From contig NC_080694.1 in assembly GCF_030445035.2 (NCBI RefSeq), positions 75,779,147 to 75,843,146 on the forward strand: 64,000 nt of DNA, written 5' to 3'. A model generated the notes under the pieces. It ran no database searches. It was not told the origin of the DNA and was given only the letters and a program-made list of their open reading frames with translations. The DNA is from Dasypus novemcinctus (Eukaryota; Chordata; Mammalia; Cingulata; Dasypodidae). Both the position numbers and the translations under genes were made by a program. Shown piece after piece: positions 44,536 to 56,263 of this stretch (positions within the stretch are counted from its first letter, which is position 1; each line of letters begins with the position of its first letter).

Positions 44536-45964
44536 TCATCCAGGGTCCAGGCAGACCGACACACTGCCGTGGAGACCCCACTGCGCACCACTGCGTCCTG
44601 CGACGCCTCCTGCCCACATCTGTCCCCGCCCTCGCGCTCGGCGGCTCCCTCCTTTCTAGGGCGAGGAGAGGTGTCGGCCTCGGGGCCCAGCACCTGCCGG
44701 CCGTCCGCGTGTGGGCGGCCAGCAGGCCCTGGTTCCCTTTCCAGCATGCGCTCCCTGGGAGCCAGACGCACGGCCGTCTCGTTGTTGTCCTCGCATTCCT
44801 CCCGGGTGCCGTCACGCCGCGGCGAGGCTGTGGCTGGCAGTCTCTCTGGGCCGGCAGCCAGGGCTCCAGCCGCCCACGCGGCCGTGTTTCGGCCATTCCT
44901 TGCTCCCGCGCTCCGTCCTCTGCAGCCACCTCCCTGGGCTGCGGGGCCCTCAGCCGCTGTCCACAGCGTGGCCCTGCCCAGCTGCCGTGCTCTCGTCCTT
45001 GATTTTACTCTGCTGTGTCCTGAGCAGCTCCCAGTAGCCTTTCCCCCAGCCCACGCCGTGGAACCCTGGAGCTAACGGGGCCACGAGGGAAGGGCCAGCG
45101 CCGAGGCCGGCTGGACGATGCCCCTGGCAGCTCACGAGGGTCTGCTGCAACCACAGCCGTGGGACGCCCGGCAGCTCACGCCCGGAGCGGGTGCCTCCCA
45201 GGGCAGGGGCTGGGGTCCTGCTCGCGGCGAAGAGGGCGGGTCCTGCCCCACCGGCCGCTGCGGTGCCCGGCCGTCGTCCCGGCCTGAGCTCGGAAGGTGC
45301 CGCAGTGAGGAGTGGAGGGGCGGCAGGTGCAGGCCTCCAGGAGGGCTCGGGCGGGAGAGCTCAGAGGCGGGTCTGGCGGCTAAAGGCTGAACGCAGGGGA
45401 ACGGTGGGTGGAGGGACGGCGGGCTCCCGGTGACCTGAACGCCGTGGCCGCCCCCTGCCCCACGCCTCGGTGCTGGCGGTCTTCTGCACGCCCTCCAGAG
45501 CCTGCCCCTCGCAGGGGGAGGCAGGGGCCCAGCCATTTGCCCCCCGCCAGCGGACAGGTTTGGGCCCGACGCGGTGCCAGGCCTGGTGGGCTTCGGCCTC
45601 TGAGCCCATGTCGCGCTGTGAATCCATCCCCGTGGCTCTGGGCGCGTCGGGGCTCCTGACGCCCCGAGAACCCGAGCCATGCTCCCGTGCGCGTCTCTCT
45701 GGTCACAGGACGCCGCTCGCACTGAGCCTCCCGCGGGAAGAAACGCGGAGTGGGACGGCGCGCGGCGCGGGCCGCCCTGCCTCTCGACTCCTTCCTCCGT
45801 GTGGCACCACGGAAGTCCCAGAGCAGACGTTGGTGAGGCCGGCCTCGGAGACCCCGGCGGAGAAGAGCGCCGTGTCAGAGGGCCCTGCTGGGAGCTTGTG
45901 CTCCTGCCGGCGGGGGAGCTGGACTCAGCGGGGACCCTCTACACACGCCTCTTCTGTCCCTTGT
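44536..45964. other. Intergenic, no gene recognised
   Basis: GC-rich unique sequence with overlapping frames up to about 196 codons on either strand. None shows a known domain. A plus-strand frame of 372 codons from 45470 runs into the LINE-1 3' end and is not taken as a gene. Confidence 0.45.
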
Positions 45965-46700
45965 ACTGAACTTGTCATTGGCTCTGGGGTTGGTGTATGC
46001 CCAGGAGACTTGACTCTCTGGACTGTCCACGTGCCAGCTGGGCCCGAGTCTCAGCAGAGCTGTGACACCTACTCTCGGGTTAGCTGGACTTACCCAGGTC
46101 AGCTAACAGGATGGCAAGGTCGACCACCACACCAGGGAGCCGAGAGTGCCTACAGCTGCAAGCAGGAGAGTCGCACCTTCAGCCGTGTGGGATCTAAGCC
46201 CCCTCTCTATTTAGAGGCAGAGTGGACTTTTCACCATTCCGGGGGCACAGAGTGGAGGAATAAAATACGGATTAGAGTGGACTTACTGGTATTCTACTAT
46301 AGAACTATTGTGACTAGCAATGGAAGAAATTGTGTCAACGATGTGGAGAAAGTGGCCACGGGAGATGCTGAGGGCAGGGAGAGGGAAAGGAGGTGTGAAG
46401 TGGGGGCATGTTTGGGGCTTGGATTTGTCCTGAATGATATTGCAGGGACAGATGCTGGACATCGTGTATCCTGCCGTCACCCACTGAATGGACTGGGGGA
46501 GAGTGTGAACTACAGTATGACAACAATCCATGTGGTGCAGCAGAGCTCTAAAACGTATTCTCCAAATGCAATGAATGCCGCACAGTGATGAAAGAGGTTC
46601 TTGATGTGGGGGGAGGGGGGAGGGGATGGGGGCTATATGGGAACCTTTTATGTTTTTCAATGTGACATTTTTTGTGACCTATGTATCTTCAAAAAAATTA
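45965..46700 (+). mobile_element. LINE-1 3' UTR, xenarthran type
   Basis: A 0.7-kb copy with the characteristic landmarks tatgcccaggagacttgact, ccaccacaccagggagccga, ctaagccccctctctattta, attagagtggacttactggt, gatattgcagggacagatgc, gaaagaggttcttgatgtgg and a final tgacctatgtatcttcaaaa. Only the 3' UTR is present; there is no reverse transcriptase. Confidence 0.75.
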
Positions 46701-46934
46701 GAAAGGAAGTAAAGGAAGGACGACGTGCCCCCTAGAGGAGGGCCCTGGGCAGGGAGACGGGCGCGCACCGCGCGGCTGGGGCACGTCCGGCTGGCCCTCC
46801 TCCCCTGCCGGTGGACTCCGCTGCTGGTCGCACTTGCCCCTCCCCCTGGTGTGTGCGCAGAGCTGTTTTCCCACCGTGGGGATGGGGGGACGTGAGTCAC
46901 CGCATCTCCACCGGGTCGCGCGTGACCAAGAAGC

Positions 46935-47800
46935 CTCGGGGGGCGCCCTGCCGGGAGTGCGTGGGGGTGCGCGGGGGTGAGCGGGAGCCCCTACCAGGCG
47001 GGGGCTCAGGGTGGGGGCTCAGCCACGGGGGGGGCCCTGCTGGGAGTGTGTGGGGGTGTGCGGGGGTGAGCGGGGGTGAGCGGGAGCCCCTACCAGGCGG
47101 GGGCTCAGCTGCAGGGGTGCGCCCTGCCGGGAGTGCGTGGGGGTGCGTGGGGGTGAGCGGGAGCCCCTACCAGGGTGGGGCTCAGCAGCAGGGGGGCACC
47201 CTGCTGGGAGTGCGTGGGGGTGCGTGGGGCTGCGCGGGAGCCCCTACCAGGTGGGGGCTCGGGGTGGGGGCTCAGCCGCGGGGGGCGCCCTGCTGGGAGT
47301 GCGTGGGGTGTGCGGGAGCCCCTACCAGGCGGGGGCTCAGCCGGGGGGGGGTGCGCCCTTCTGGGAGTGTGTGGGGGTGCATGGGAGCCCCTACCAGGCG
47401 GGGGCTCAGCCCCAGGGGGGGGCTCAGCCACGGGGGGGCGCCCTATCAGGAGTGCGTGGGGTGTGCGGGAGCCCCTAGCAGGCGGGGGCTCAGCCACAGG
47501 GAGGGGGCTCAGCCATGGGGGAGGGGGCTCAGCCGCGAGGGGGTCCCTGCTGGGAGTGCGTGGGGTGTGCGGGAGCCCCTACCAGGCCAGGACTCAGCCG
47601 CAGGGGGGTGCCCGGCCGGGAGTGCGTGGGGGTGCATGGGACTGCGCGGGAGCCCCTACCAGGCGGGGGCTCGGGGTGGGGGCTCAGCCGCGGGGGAGGG
47701 GGCTCAGCCGCGGGGGGGCGCCCTGCTGGGAGTGCGTGGGGGTGCGTGGGGTGCACGGGAGCCCCTACCAGGCGGGGGCTCGGGGTGGGGGCTCTGCGTC
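46935..47800. repeat. G-rich minisatellite, ~65-95-bp unit
   Basis: About 11-12 units. Each joins gggagcccctaccaggcggg, ggctcagccgcgggggg, cgccctgctgggagtgcgtg and a variable ggggtgcg tract. Length variation is due to extra ggggtg steps and duplicated ggctcag segments. The plus strand has many runs of three or more G. Frames of up to 411 codons open through the array encode simple repeats. Confidence 0.92.
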
Positions 47801-48591
47801 TTCACCCCCTTTTACTCTCTCCCTCTCCGCCTCTCAGGTGCCCACCCCTTCTGGGCAGGTGACCTCTGGCCACTCCACGTCCCTCTGCCCTGGCTCACCT
47901 GCCCTGTCCGCGGCCTCTGCAGCCGGTGGTCCAGCCAGCCCCACACGGGCCACGACAGCAGCCGTTTCCCCGGGCCTGGGGGTCCGGGGCGGCAAAGCGC
48001 GTGGTCGTGGCATTCCCAGCCCTGGGCGCTGGTTGGTACTTGGTGATTTTTCTGAAACAGAAGAGTGAGTGGATGTGTGCAGGCCATGCTCCGCCTCCAC
48101 GTGGCGCTGGGCCACATCTCCCTCCTCTCTGGCTTCCTGGACGCAAAGCCGTGGCGCACAGGGTCCGACTGCGAGCGGCTCACGGCCTCGTGGGCGACTC
48201 TCCAGAGCCAGGCTTCTCTCCGGAGTCAGCTCTTTTTCCCGATGCAGCTTCCAGTGTCCCCATGGCGCGGCGAGGACGTGGCGGGTCTCCCGTGGCTCTG
48301 GGGTCCCTCCCCAGCACCCCGCTCTCCTCCAGAGCTCACCTCCGAGCCTGCCTGTTCGGCCTCCATGTCCACTCTGCCGCGCCCTGCGCTGCCCTCACAG
48401 CCTCTCCAAGGGACACAGGCCGTGGCTGGACCTGGAGGCCCGGCCCAGAGCAGGGCAGGAGGGGAGCTGGGCGGCTCCTCCCCCAGGCTCCCTGGAGCCA
48501 CCGGGGGTCAGCTGAGGGCCCCCCCCACCCCCAGCCCCCACTCTGACCCTGAGAGGGTGATGGCAGAGGGGTGAGGGGCTCTGAGGTCAGT
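47801..48591. other. Intergenic, no gene recognised
   Basis: GC-rich unique sequence with overlapping short frames only. I found no known protein. Confidence 0.45.
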
Positions 48592-49015
48592 CTTTCTCTT
48601 TTTATTTTTAATTTTTATTTATTTCTCTCCCCTTCCCCTCTCTCCCCCGCCGCGTTGTCTGCTCTCTGTGTCTATTCACTGTGTGTTCTTCTGCCTCCAC
48701 CTGTATTCTTGTCAGTGGCATGGGAATCTGTGTCTCTCTTTGTTGCGTCATCTTGCTGAGTCAGCTCTCGTTGTGCGGTGCTGCTCCTGGGCAGGCTGCA
48801 CTTTCTTTCGCGCTGGGCGGCTCTCCTTACGGGTGCACTCCTTGGGCGTGGGGCTCCCCTACGCGGGGGACACCCCTGCGTGGCTCGGCACTCCTTGCAC
48901 GCATCAGCACTGCGCATGGGCCAGCTCATCACATGGGTCAGGAGGCCTGGGGTTTGAACCCTGGACCTCCGCTGTGGTAGGCGGGCGCTCTGTCTGTTGA
49001 GCCAAATCTGCTTCC
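48592..49015 (-). mobile_element. DAS-type SINE, full length
   Basis: A reverse-oriented copy. The minus strand starts gggaagcagatttggctcaa, has ggttcaaaccccaggcctcc, the full body and an A-rich tail, which appears here as tctttttatttttaattttt. Confidence 0.87.
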
Positions 49016-49924
49016 CAGCCCTTCTCTTCCTGCTCTGCCGAGCCCGCGGAGGGAGCCGGGCGCTGCCCTCTACCCCTGCGCCTGCTCCCAGCCACTGTTC
49101 CTCCCACAGCCGCTGTCAATGCTGCTTATTGTTTTGGTCACCCTGGGGAGGACGGCCGCACAGGAGAGGGGCCGGGAGGTGGGCTGGGGGCTGCCTGGGG
49201 CTGGGTATGTGGGGCCCATCTCCCCCTGGCACCGAGCTCTTCCCTGGCAGGGAGCCGATGCGCTGCCTGCCCCGCAGGCGAGCAGGAACGTGGAATCGCG
49301 TGACAAGCTGGCCCCGTCCCAGCTCAGCCCTTGCACCCCTGAGGCCCCTGGCGCTGGTTTTCTTGATTCTCAGCGATCCTGGGAGACGGGGATGCTGCTC
49401 CTCCCGTGGAGCTGGAGCGCCTGGTCCTTCTGCAGGAGCGGGCGCTGCTGAACCTGCGGCCATCGTGCTGCCCTCTGCCTGCTGCACACAGCCGGCCCTC
49501 TCCCCTGCCCCAGGGCCCGCTCGCTCCCGTTTCTTCCAGTTCCTGCTCCCCTCTCCTGCCCCAGGGGTGGGGGTTCCACCCCCAGCCCCACACCGTGTCC
49601 TCTGCCCCCCCACGGGCTCCAGCTGCCTGCAGCCCCTCCCACTGGAAGACAAGCCTGGAGCAGGGCCTTGCGCAGCTCCTGCGCGGTGCGTGGCTCCCGG
49701 GCGGAAGGAGCTCAGTAAATGGATGGGAGCAGGACTGACGTGGGCACCGCTCGCCCAGTGGCCTGTGCCGGCTCTTCCGGATCGGCCTGGCTGCCCAGGG
49801 GACCCGCTCCACTGTGGGAGACGCCAGGGGAAGCAAAGGGCGAGAATCCAGGGAGGGCTCCACGCTGCCCCCTGGCGGCAGGCCCTGGAACGGCGCCTCC
49901 TGGGTCCTCGGCGTTGCACCGGGA
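49016..49924. other. Intergenic, no gene recognised
   Basis: GC-rich unique sequence. Frames of up to about 318 codons overlap on both strands; I recognise no domain. Likely non-coding. Confidence 0.4.
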
Positions 49925-50040
49925 GCTTAGAGATGATTAGAGGAGTTCCCTGAGTGCTCTGAGGCCACACAGAGGGCGAGTGGCCGAAAGGGGACAAGGG
50001 CCGGGTCACCTGCTGCTTTCACCACTGTGCTGTCCTACCC
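49925..50040 (-). mobile_element. MIR SINE fragment
   Basis: Reads as a reversed MIR: gaggccacacagagggcgag, then tgctttcaccactgtgctgt near the end, matching the reversed MIR tRNA-like head (ctcttaaccactatgctata). Confidence 0.55.
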
Positions 50041-50190
50041 GCCCACCACAGGAGCCGAGACCACGTCACAGAAAGGAAGGCTAGGGGGTGATTGATTACA
50101 GGCTTAGACTGTGAGGGGGAAAACTTGAAGAGGGGGAGTTTATTTAATTCAACGAGGTTTTGGAGCCAGCGCCAGTCACCTGATGGACAC

Positions 50191-50629
50191 TTATTATTAG
50201 AGGGAAAGCAGACTTGGCCCAGTGGACATGGGAGGTCCACGGTTCAAACCCCGGGCCTCCTTGACCCGCGTGGAGCTGGCCCATGTGCAGTGCTGATGAG
50301 CGCAAGGAGTGCCGTGCCACGCAGGGGTGTCCCCCGCATAGGGGAGCCCCATGCACAAGGATTGCGCCCCGTAAGGAGAGCCGCCCAGCAGGAAAGAAAA
50401 TGCAGCCTGCCCAGGAATGGTGCCGCACACACGGAGAGCTGACACAGCAAGATGACACAACAAAAAGAAACACAGATTCCCGTGCTGCTGACAACAACAG
50501 AAGCAGACAAAGAACACGCAGCAAATAGACACAGAGAACAGACAACTGGGGCAGGGGGGAGGGGAGAGAAATAAATAACTTAAAAAAAAATGGAATGGAT
50601 TGTCTTTGGAAAAAAAATTATTATTAGAG
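50191..50629 (+). mobile_element. DAS-type SINE with 12-bp target-site duplication
   Basis: The insertion body runs from 50203 to 50617 and is flanked by ttattattagag at 50191-50202 and 50618-50629, a perfect target-site duplication typical of LINE-1-driven SINE insertion. The head reads ggaaagcagacttggcccag and then tggacatgggaggtcc, so about 20 bp between the A-box and the B-box are missing relative to the other copies. The rest of the body and the A-rich tail are present. Confidence 0.93.
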
Positions 50630-50739
50630 GGGAAAGAATGTACAGTAAGAGAGCGTAAGTTTGTACCAGAGGGAGTCACGGGCAAATCTGAAACACAAAA
50701 CTGGCAGGAGCTGTGCCACCCTCCCCGGCTCCAACCTCG

Positions 50740-50930
50740 GGTGTGCCGTCTGACTTAATTCTGATCGCATTTTCATGCCGTGATTTGCATGTTTGTTTCC
50801 TCCTGAGACACAGAGCTCCTGGAGGGCAGGGAGGGCGGACCCTGCTCCCAGGCCTGTCGCCCCCACCCGGCATCCAACCCACAGCAGATGCTCCCTAAAC
50901 GTCTGTCGTGTGGACCAGTGGACGAGCGAA
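50740..50930 (+). mobile_element. LINE-2 (L2) 3'-end fragment
   Basis: The tail gcatgtttgtttcctcctga, agagctcctggagggcaggg and cagcagatgctccctaaacg follows the L2 consensus (gagctccttgagggcaggga ... agtaggtgctcaataaatg). Confidence 0.65.
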
Positions 50931-51374
50931 GGAGGGGTGTGGGGTTTCCCTGCCTGGAGACCTCAGCGCTGGACAACCGCCTCTCCTGTCCCTTCACTGG
51001 CCCAAGGGCCTGGCCCGATGCCAGGGCCGTGCACGCTTCCCCGTGGCCGCTGTCAGTGGGTGATACCACAACACTAGGTCTGGGTTATTTTCCTTCCCTG
51101 GCCAAACGGCGCTGACTCCCTTCTCAGGGTGCTGGGCCCCCGTTGCGTCAACCTGAGCTCCGAGCCTCTTATTTATTTCCATGACCTCATGTTGACGTAC
51201 ACCTGGGCGAGGTCGGCCCAAGCAGGTGGGGAGGAGCTCAGCCTCGCTCCAGGCCCCCCCCAGCGAGGAAGCACGCCGCATCTGAGTCCACACCCACGGC
51301 CTAGTAATAGGCTTCAAAGTCTTCGGGGATCTCCTGCCTCCCTCTTCTTCACCCACTCACCTGCCCGTGTACTG

Positions 51375-51505
51375 AGCTGGGAAAACCGGGTTTGGAGTCA
51401 GGGAGCCCTGCCTTCGCACTCATGCGTGTGCCAGGGGAGTTATGTCACGTGTAGTTCCCAGCTCTGTGAAGTGGGGCTAATCTTTTGCTTTATTAAACAC
51501 AGTGG
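51375..51505 (+). mobile_element. Probable MIR SINE fragment
   Basis: The order gtttggagtcagggagccct, gttatgtcacgtgtagttcc, tctgtgaagtggggctaatc fits a diverged forward MIR. The match is weak. Confidence 0.45.
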
Positions 51506-51539
51506 ACCAAGTACTAGGAGAGAGATAAGGCATACAAAA

Positions 51540-51965
51540 ACAGTTTAGGGAAGTGGATTTGGCTCAATGGATAGAGCATCTACCTACCACATGGGAGGTC
51601 CAGGGTTCAAACCCAGGGTCTCCTGACCGGTGCGATGAGCTGGTCCACGCGCAGTGCTGCTGTGCGCGAAGAGTGCCGTGCCATGCAGGGGTGTCCCCTG
51701 TGTAGGGGAGCCCCATGCACAAAGAGTGCACCCCGTAAGGAGAGCCGCCCAGTGCGATAAAAGCGCAGCCTGCCCAGGAGTGGCACCGCACACATGGAGA
51801 GCTGATGCAGCAAGATGACGTAACAAAACGTAACAGATTCCCAGTGCCGCTGACAAGAATGCAAGTGGACATAGAAAAACACACAGCAAATGGATAGAGA
51901 GAGCAGACCATGGGGGAGGGGGAAAGGGGAGAGAAATAAATAATAAAATTTAAAACGACAGTTTA
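51540..51965 (+). mobile_element. DAS-type SINE with 8-bp target-site duplication
   Basis: The body (51548-51957) starts gggaagtggatttggctcaa and ends in an aataaataataaaatttaaa tail. It is flanked by acagttta at 51540-51547 and 51958-51965. The head, B-box region and body are complete. Confidence 0.9.
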
Positions 51966-52417
51966 TACTTTACAAGGGGAGAAAGACGGGGAGGCCAGTA
52001 AAATGCTGTGAAAAGTAAGGAAGACAGCCTGACGGAAATCTCATTCTCGGGCCACAGCACTCCCTCTCCTGGAAGAGTTTTGTGTTGTTGTTTTTTCTCT
52101 CTTTCTTTTCCCAACTCACTGGCTTGGGAGATGCCGAGGTCAGTTGAGGGGTTCAGGGCCCCTTCTTCCCTCTTCCCCTTCACCCCACGCATCCTGCTCA
52201 GGGTACAGACCCGTGTCCCTCCCCATGCTGGACACAAGACCATCCCCGACCAGCCTGCTCAGCAGGTGCTCCCTCCGCAGGCTGTAAACCCTTCACTCTC
52301 TCTTGCCCCAAATCACGCTTCATTAGTGAAGTCAGCCATTCATAGAACACTTCAGGGGTGCTTTATGGCCCAGCAGAGCAGTCTGTATTGAGGTTACAAA
52401 GATGAATAAAGAAATGG
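51966..52417. other. Intergenic, no gene recognised
   Basis: Unique sequence without a recognisable gene. A plus-strand frame of 127 codons at 52008-52391 shows no known domain. Confidence 0.4.
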
Positions 52418-52655
52418 GAAACTATAGTGGTTAAAGCCAGAGGCTTAGGCCAGGCCTGAGTTCAAGTCCAGCTCTGCCATTTTCCAGCATGACCTCACAG
52501 GAGTCACCGCTCCTGGCTGGCCTGTTTCTCTTTTCTGTGAACTGGAGGTAACGACCGGGCTGTTGTGCAGAACAAGGGAGAGCGTCATCTGCAGAACTTT
52601 GGGCCACAGCGTGCATAGCACCTGGGCTGTCAAAAGCATCTGTTAGGATACACAG
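52418..52655 (+). mobile_element. MIR SINE, near full length
   Basis: Forward MIR order: actatagtggttaaagccag, aggcctgagttcaagtccag, ctctgccattttccagcatg, ctgtttctcttttctgtgaa, then agcacctgggctgtcaaa. It is the longest MIR copy in the window. Confidence 0.8.
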
Positions 52656-52659
52656 CAGC

Positions 52660-53395
52660 AAATGGTACTTTGTGTCTTAAGTTGCCTTCCCCAACTAACC
52701 CGAGAGTAGGCACTGCAATTCTGCTGAGGCTCAGGGCCCAGCTGGCACATGGATGGTTCATGATTCAAGTCTCCTGAGCCTACACCAACCTCAGTGCAAC
52801 AGCCAACAGGTCAACCACCACACTAGGGAACCCAGAGTCTACAGCTGCAAGCGGGAGAATCCCATCCATCAGCCATGTGGGAGCTAAGCCCCCTCTTGAT
52901 TTAGAGGTGGAGTGGACATCACCATCCCACGGTCCACAGAATGGAGGAATATAAAATATGGATTAGAGTGGACTTACTGATACTCTACTATGGAAATATT
53001 GTGACTCTAGCAATGGAAGAAATTATGTCATTGTGGAGACAGTGGCCCCAGGAGTTGCTGAAGGCAGGGAGAGGGAAAAAGAGGTATGGTCTGGGGGCAT
53101 TTTCAGGATGTGGAGTTGTCCTCAATGATATTGCAGGGACAGATGCAAGGCATTATATGTCCTGCCATAACCCACTGAATGGACTGAGGGACAGTGTAAA
53201 CACAATGTATACTGTGTAGCAGTGCTCCAAAATGCACTCATCAAATGCAGTGAATGTGCCACATTGATGAAAGAGGTTGTTGATGTGGGAGGAGTAGGGA
53301 TGGGGGGTGCGGTATATGGGAACCTCATATTTTTTAATGTAACATTTTGTGTGATCCATGTATCTTTTTTAAAAAAACATAGAATTAAAAAGAAA
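52660..53395 (+). mobile_element. LINE-1 3' UTR, xenarthran type
   Basis: Second copy of the element seen at 45965-46700. Shared landmarks are caaccaccacactagggaac, ctaagccccctcttgattta, attagagtggacttactgat, gatattgcagggacagatgc, gaaagaggttgttgatgtgg and gtgatccatgtatctttttt. No coding part is present. Confidence 0.78.
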
Positions 53396-53999
53396 AGTTG
53401 CATTCCCCAGAAGCTGACACAGGTAAGATTCAGGAGGAAGGGACCTGTTGGAAAGCGTTCCCAAGCGGAGATGGGGGTGGGGAGGCAGAGCGGTGGGTCC
53501 CGGCGTCTGGAGAGGCGCCCACCCAGACGTGTGGAGCCAAGCACCGTCTCCTGCAGGACGATCCGGGCCGCGGAGGACGGGAGCATTTAGCCCCATGTCT
53601 GGGGCAGGGGAGGGAAAAACGTCAGGTGCTTCCAGCACACCTGGCCCAGCCTGAGGCAGGAGGGGGAGTCCGCCGCGAACAATCCCTGCTCTGCGTGTCG
53701 TCCAGGCACCGCGACCCGCAGCGCACGGAGACGAGGCGGGTTGGAGAGGCTTCCCGGAGAAGAGCACGGCGGGCGGCGGGCAGGGAGGTCGGTCCAGGCG
53801 GAAAGGCAGAGGCCGGCCACCGCCTGAGGCCGCGAGCAATGTCGCTCGGGACAGCGGTCGCAATGCACCACGGCGGCCTGGGCGCCTGCCCTCGGAGCAA
53901 GGCTCCCACGCTCCTGCCGCGCCCCTCGCGGCGCACGCCCTGCCCTGCCTGGAAGCCTCCCCTGACCACTTCCGCTCCGCCGGACCCTCCTGGGGAACT
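53396..53999. other. Intergenic, GC- and CpG-rich
   Basis: Unique sequence with many CpG sites (53500-53960). A plus-strand frame of 271 codons and minus-strand frames overlap; no protein family is recognised. Confidence 0.4.
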
Positions 54000-54215
54000 C
54001 CTGGTGTTTCCTGCTGAGGCCGTTCCTTTGGTGCTTACTCATGTGATGATTCGGTTATATGCCTCCTTACGATCATTGCAATTTAAGTCTGTGTGTAAAT
54101 CCCTAGGCGTAATTGTAAGCTCCCTGAGAAGGACACTTTTTAGAAGTTCTCTGTATTACGCACTGCACTTGGCATCAGGGGCATATAAAGGGCATAAAAT
54201 AACGAATGAGTGAAT
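54000..54215 (+). mobile_element. LINE-2 (L2) 3'-end fragment
   Basis: The order tgcttactcatgtgatgatt, taattgtaagctccctgaga, tattacgcactgcacttggc and agggcataaaataacgaatg fits the end of L2, which carries a tgagctccttgaggg block and a tgctcaataaatg-like end. Confidence 0.55.
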
Positions 54216-54264
54216 TAGCACACTTTCGGCTCTGTGACATTCTGCTAGGATCAGCCCTACGACT

Positions 54265-54455
54265 TGCTCTAGGAGGGACCAGAGATGGAACCCAGGACCT
54301 CGTGCATGGGAAGCAGGCGCTCAACCACTGAGCTACTTCCACTCCCCAACGAGGGTTCTTTTTTCGTTTGTTTTGTTTTTAAGAGGCAGTGGGGATTGAA
54401 CCCAGGACCTTGTACATGGGAAGCAGGTGCTCAACCACTTGAGCTACATCTGTTC
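54265..54455 (-). mobile_element. Two tRNA-derived SINE monomers in tandem
   Basis: Two reversed DAS-group heads lie at about 54265-54348 and 54371-54455. Each reads on the minus strand as (t/g)agctcagtggttgagcgcc-like sequence followed by gtcctgggttc-type B-box. They are separated by a short T-rich linker, so they form a reversed dimer much like the forward dimer at 1650-1890. Confidence 0.68.
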
Positions 54456-55437
54456 TCTGCCCTAAAATTCTTAGGTGTTCTAAAATTATTTCTAAGTCCT
54501 AACTTTAGTTTCCATCCTACCACATGTAGCACTTGTGGGAGTTGCCACTGAGGGACTTCATTTCTCTGAGCCCCTCTCCAGTCCCAGCTCTGGTCAGCCC
54601 CTTGAGTGACATTAGATCACTGGGAGCTCTGGATTGTCCTGCTTTCCTGCTCAAATAGTCCCTTAAGGAATTTTGAAAAACTACACACCCCTTCCATATT
54701 TTTAAGCCAACACCTAACATTTTATTATAAGTTTAAACTTGTAAAAGTTATACATTCCAGGGAGCCATAAATACGCACGTATCGAAAGTCACATCACTCA
54801 AATGTAGTTGATGGAATGGGAAACCTTAGCAATTTCATATCCAACACTTTAACAGAGTAAATGAGCAAGCCTTTCCTTAAGTCAGAAAATGCACCTCCTT
54901 CTTTATTGATTCCTTTTCCCCTACAGAACTTAATTCTAATGCAATTAATTCTAATATATGTCTATAACAGAAATGTTTACAAATCGAAGTTTCCTATGAC
55001 AAGTGCTAAAATGTTATTCTGCGGCGTTTCTAATTACGACTACAAGACACATTTGATCAAAATGACCAGTACTCTCATTGAAAGCACGTCTTAGCGAGAT
55101 GCAGGGGCCGACTGTTTCCCTGGAAGAGCGTCCGGCTCGGATACAGGGCGGCCACACAGCGCTGCCGCTCTCCACCCCGGGCTCCAGCACAGGAGCTGGG
55201 AAGGGGCACCCTCCGGCCCCCCCACCCTGGGGAAGTTCCCATAAGCCTCCAGGGCACAAGCCGCGAGGACAGCGGGCTGGGTGCAGCCTCAACAGAGCTG
55301 GGAGACGCCTGTGCCTCCCACCTGCCTCCCTGCAGGACCGACACCGGGTCCTGGCGCTCACCCGTGCGCTCACCACGAGTGTGCCAAGACGAGCCGCGGC
55401 AAAGAAGCAGTCTAGATTCAGAGCTAGGGCACACGGT
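54456..55437. other. Intergenic, no gene recognised
   Basis: AT-rich up to about 55080, then GC-rich. No gene or named repeat is seen before the PSORS1C2 polyadenylation signal. Confidence 0.45.
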
Positions 55438-55443
55438 TTTATT
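55438..55443 (-). promoter_or_regulatory. Polyadenylation signal of PSORS1C2
   Basis: AATAAA on the minus strand lies about 175 bp beyond the PSORS1C2 stop. A run of 14 G on the plus strand (C on the transcript) lies just upstream in the 3' UTR near 55450. Confidence 0.65.
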
Positions 55444-55616
55444 TTTGCGAGGGGGGGGGGGGGTGAGGCTTGGACTGCAGCCAAAGCAGGACCTGGGGAG
55501 GCTCAGGGTCCGGAACAGAAGCGAGGGGACGAGCACGGGCCTGGGAGCCGACCCCACCGGGCGTGCCTGCCACGGGGCGAGCGGCCGAGCGCGGCGCTGG
55601 GTGGGGGCGGCTGCCT

Positions 55617-56263
<647 letters not shown>

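Noticed and set aside
45470-46588. Plus-strand frame of 372 codons
   Set aside because: Its second half is the LINE-1 3' UTR and its first half has no recognised domain.
46811-48068. Plus-strand frames of 297 and 411 codons
   Set aside because: They follow the G-rich minisatellite and translate to Gly-rich simple repeats in several phases at once.
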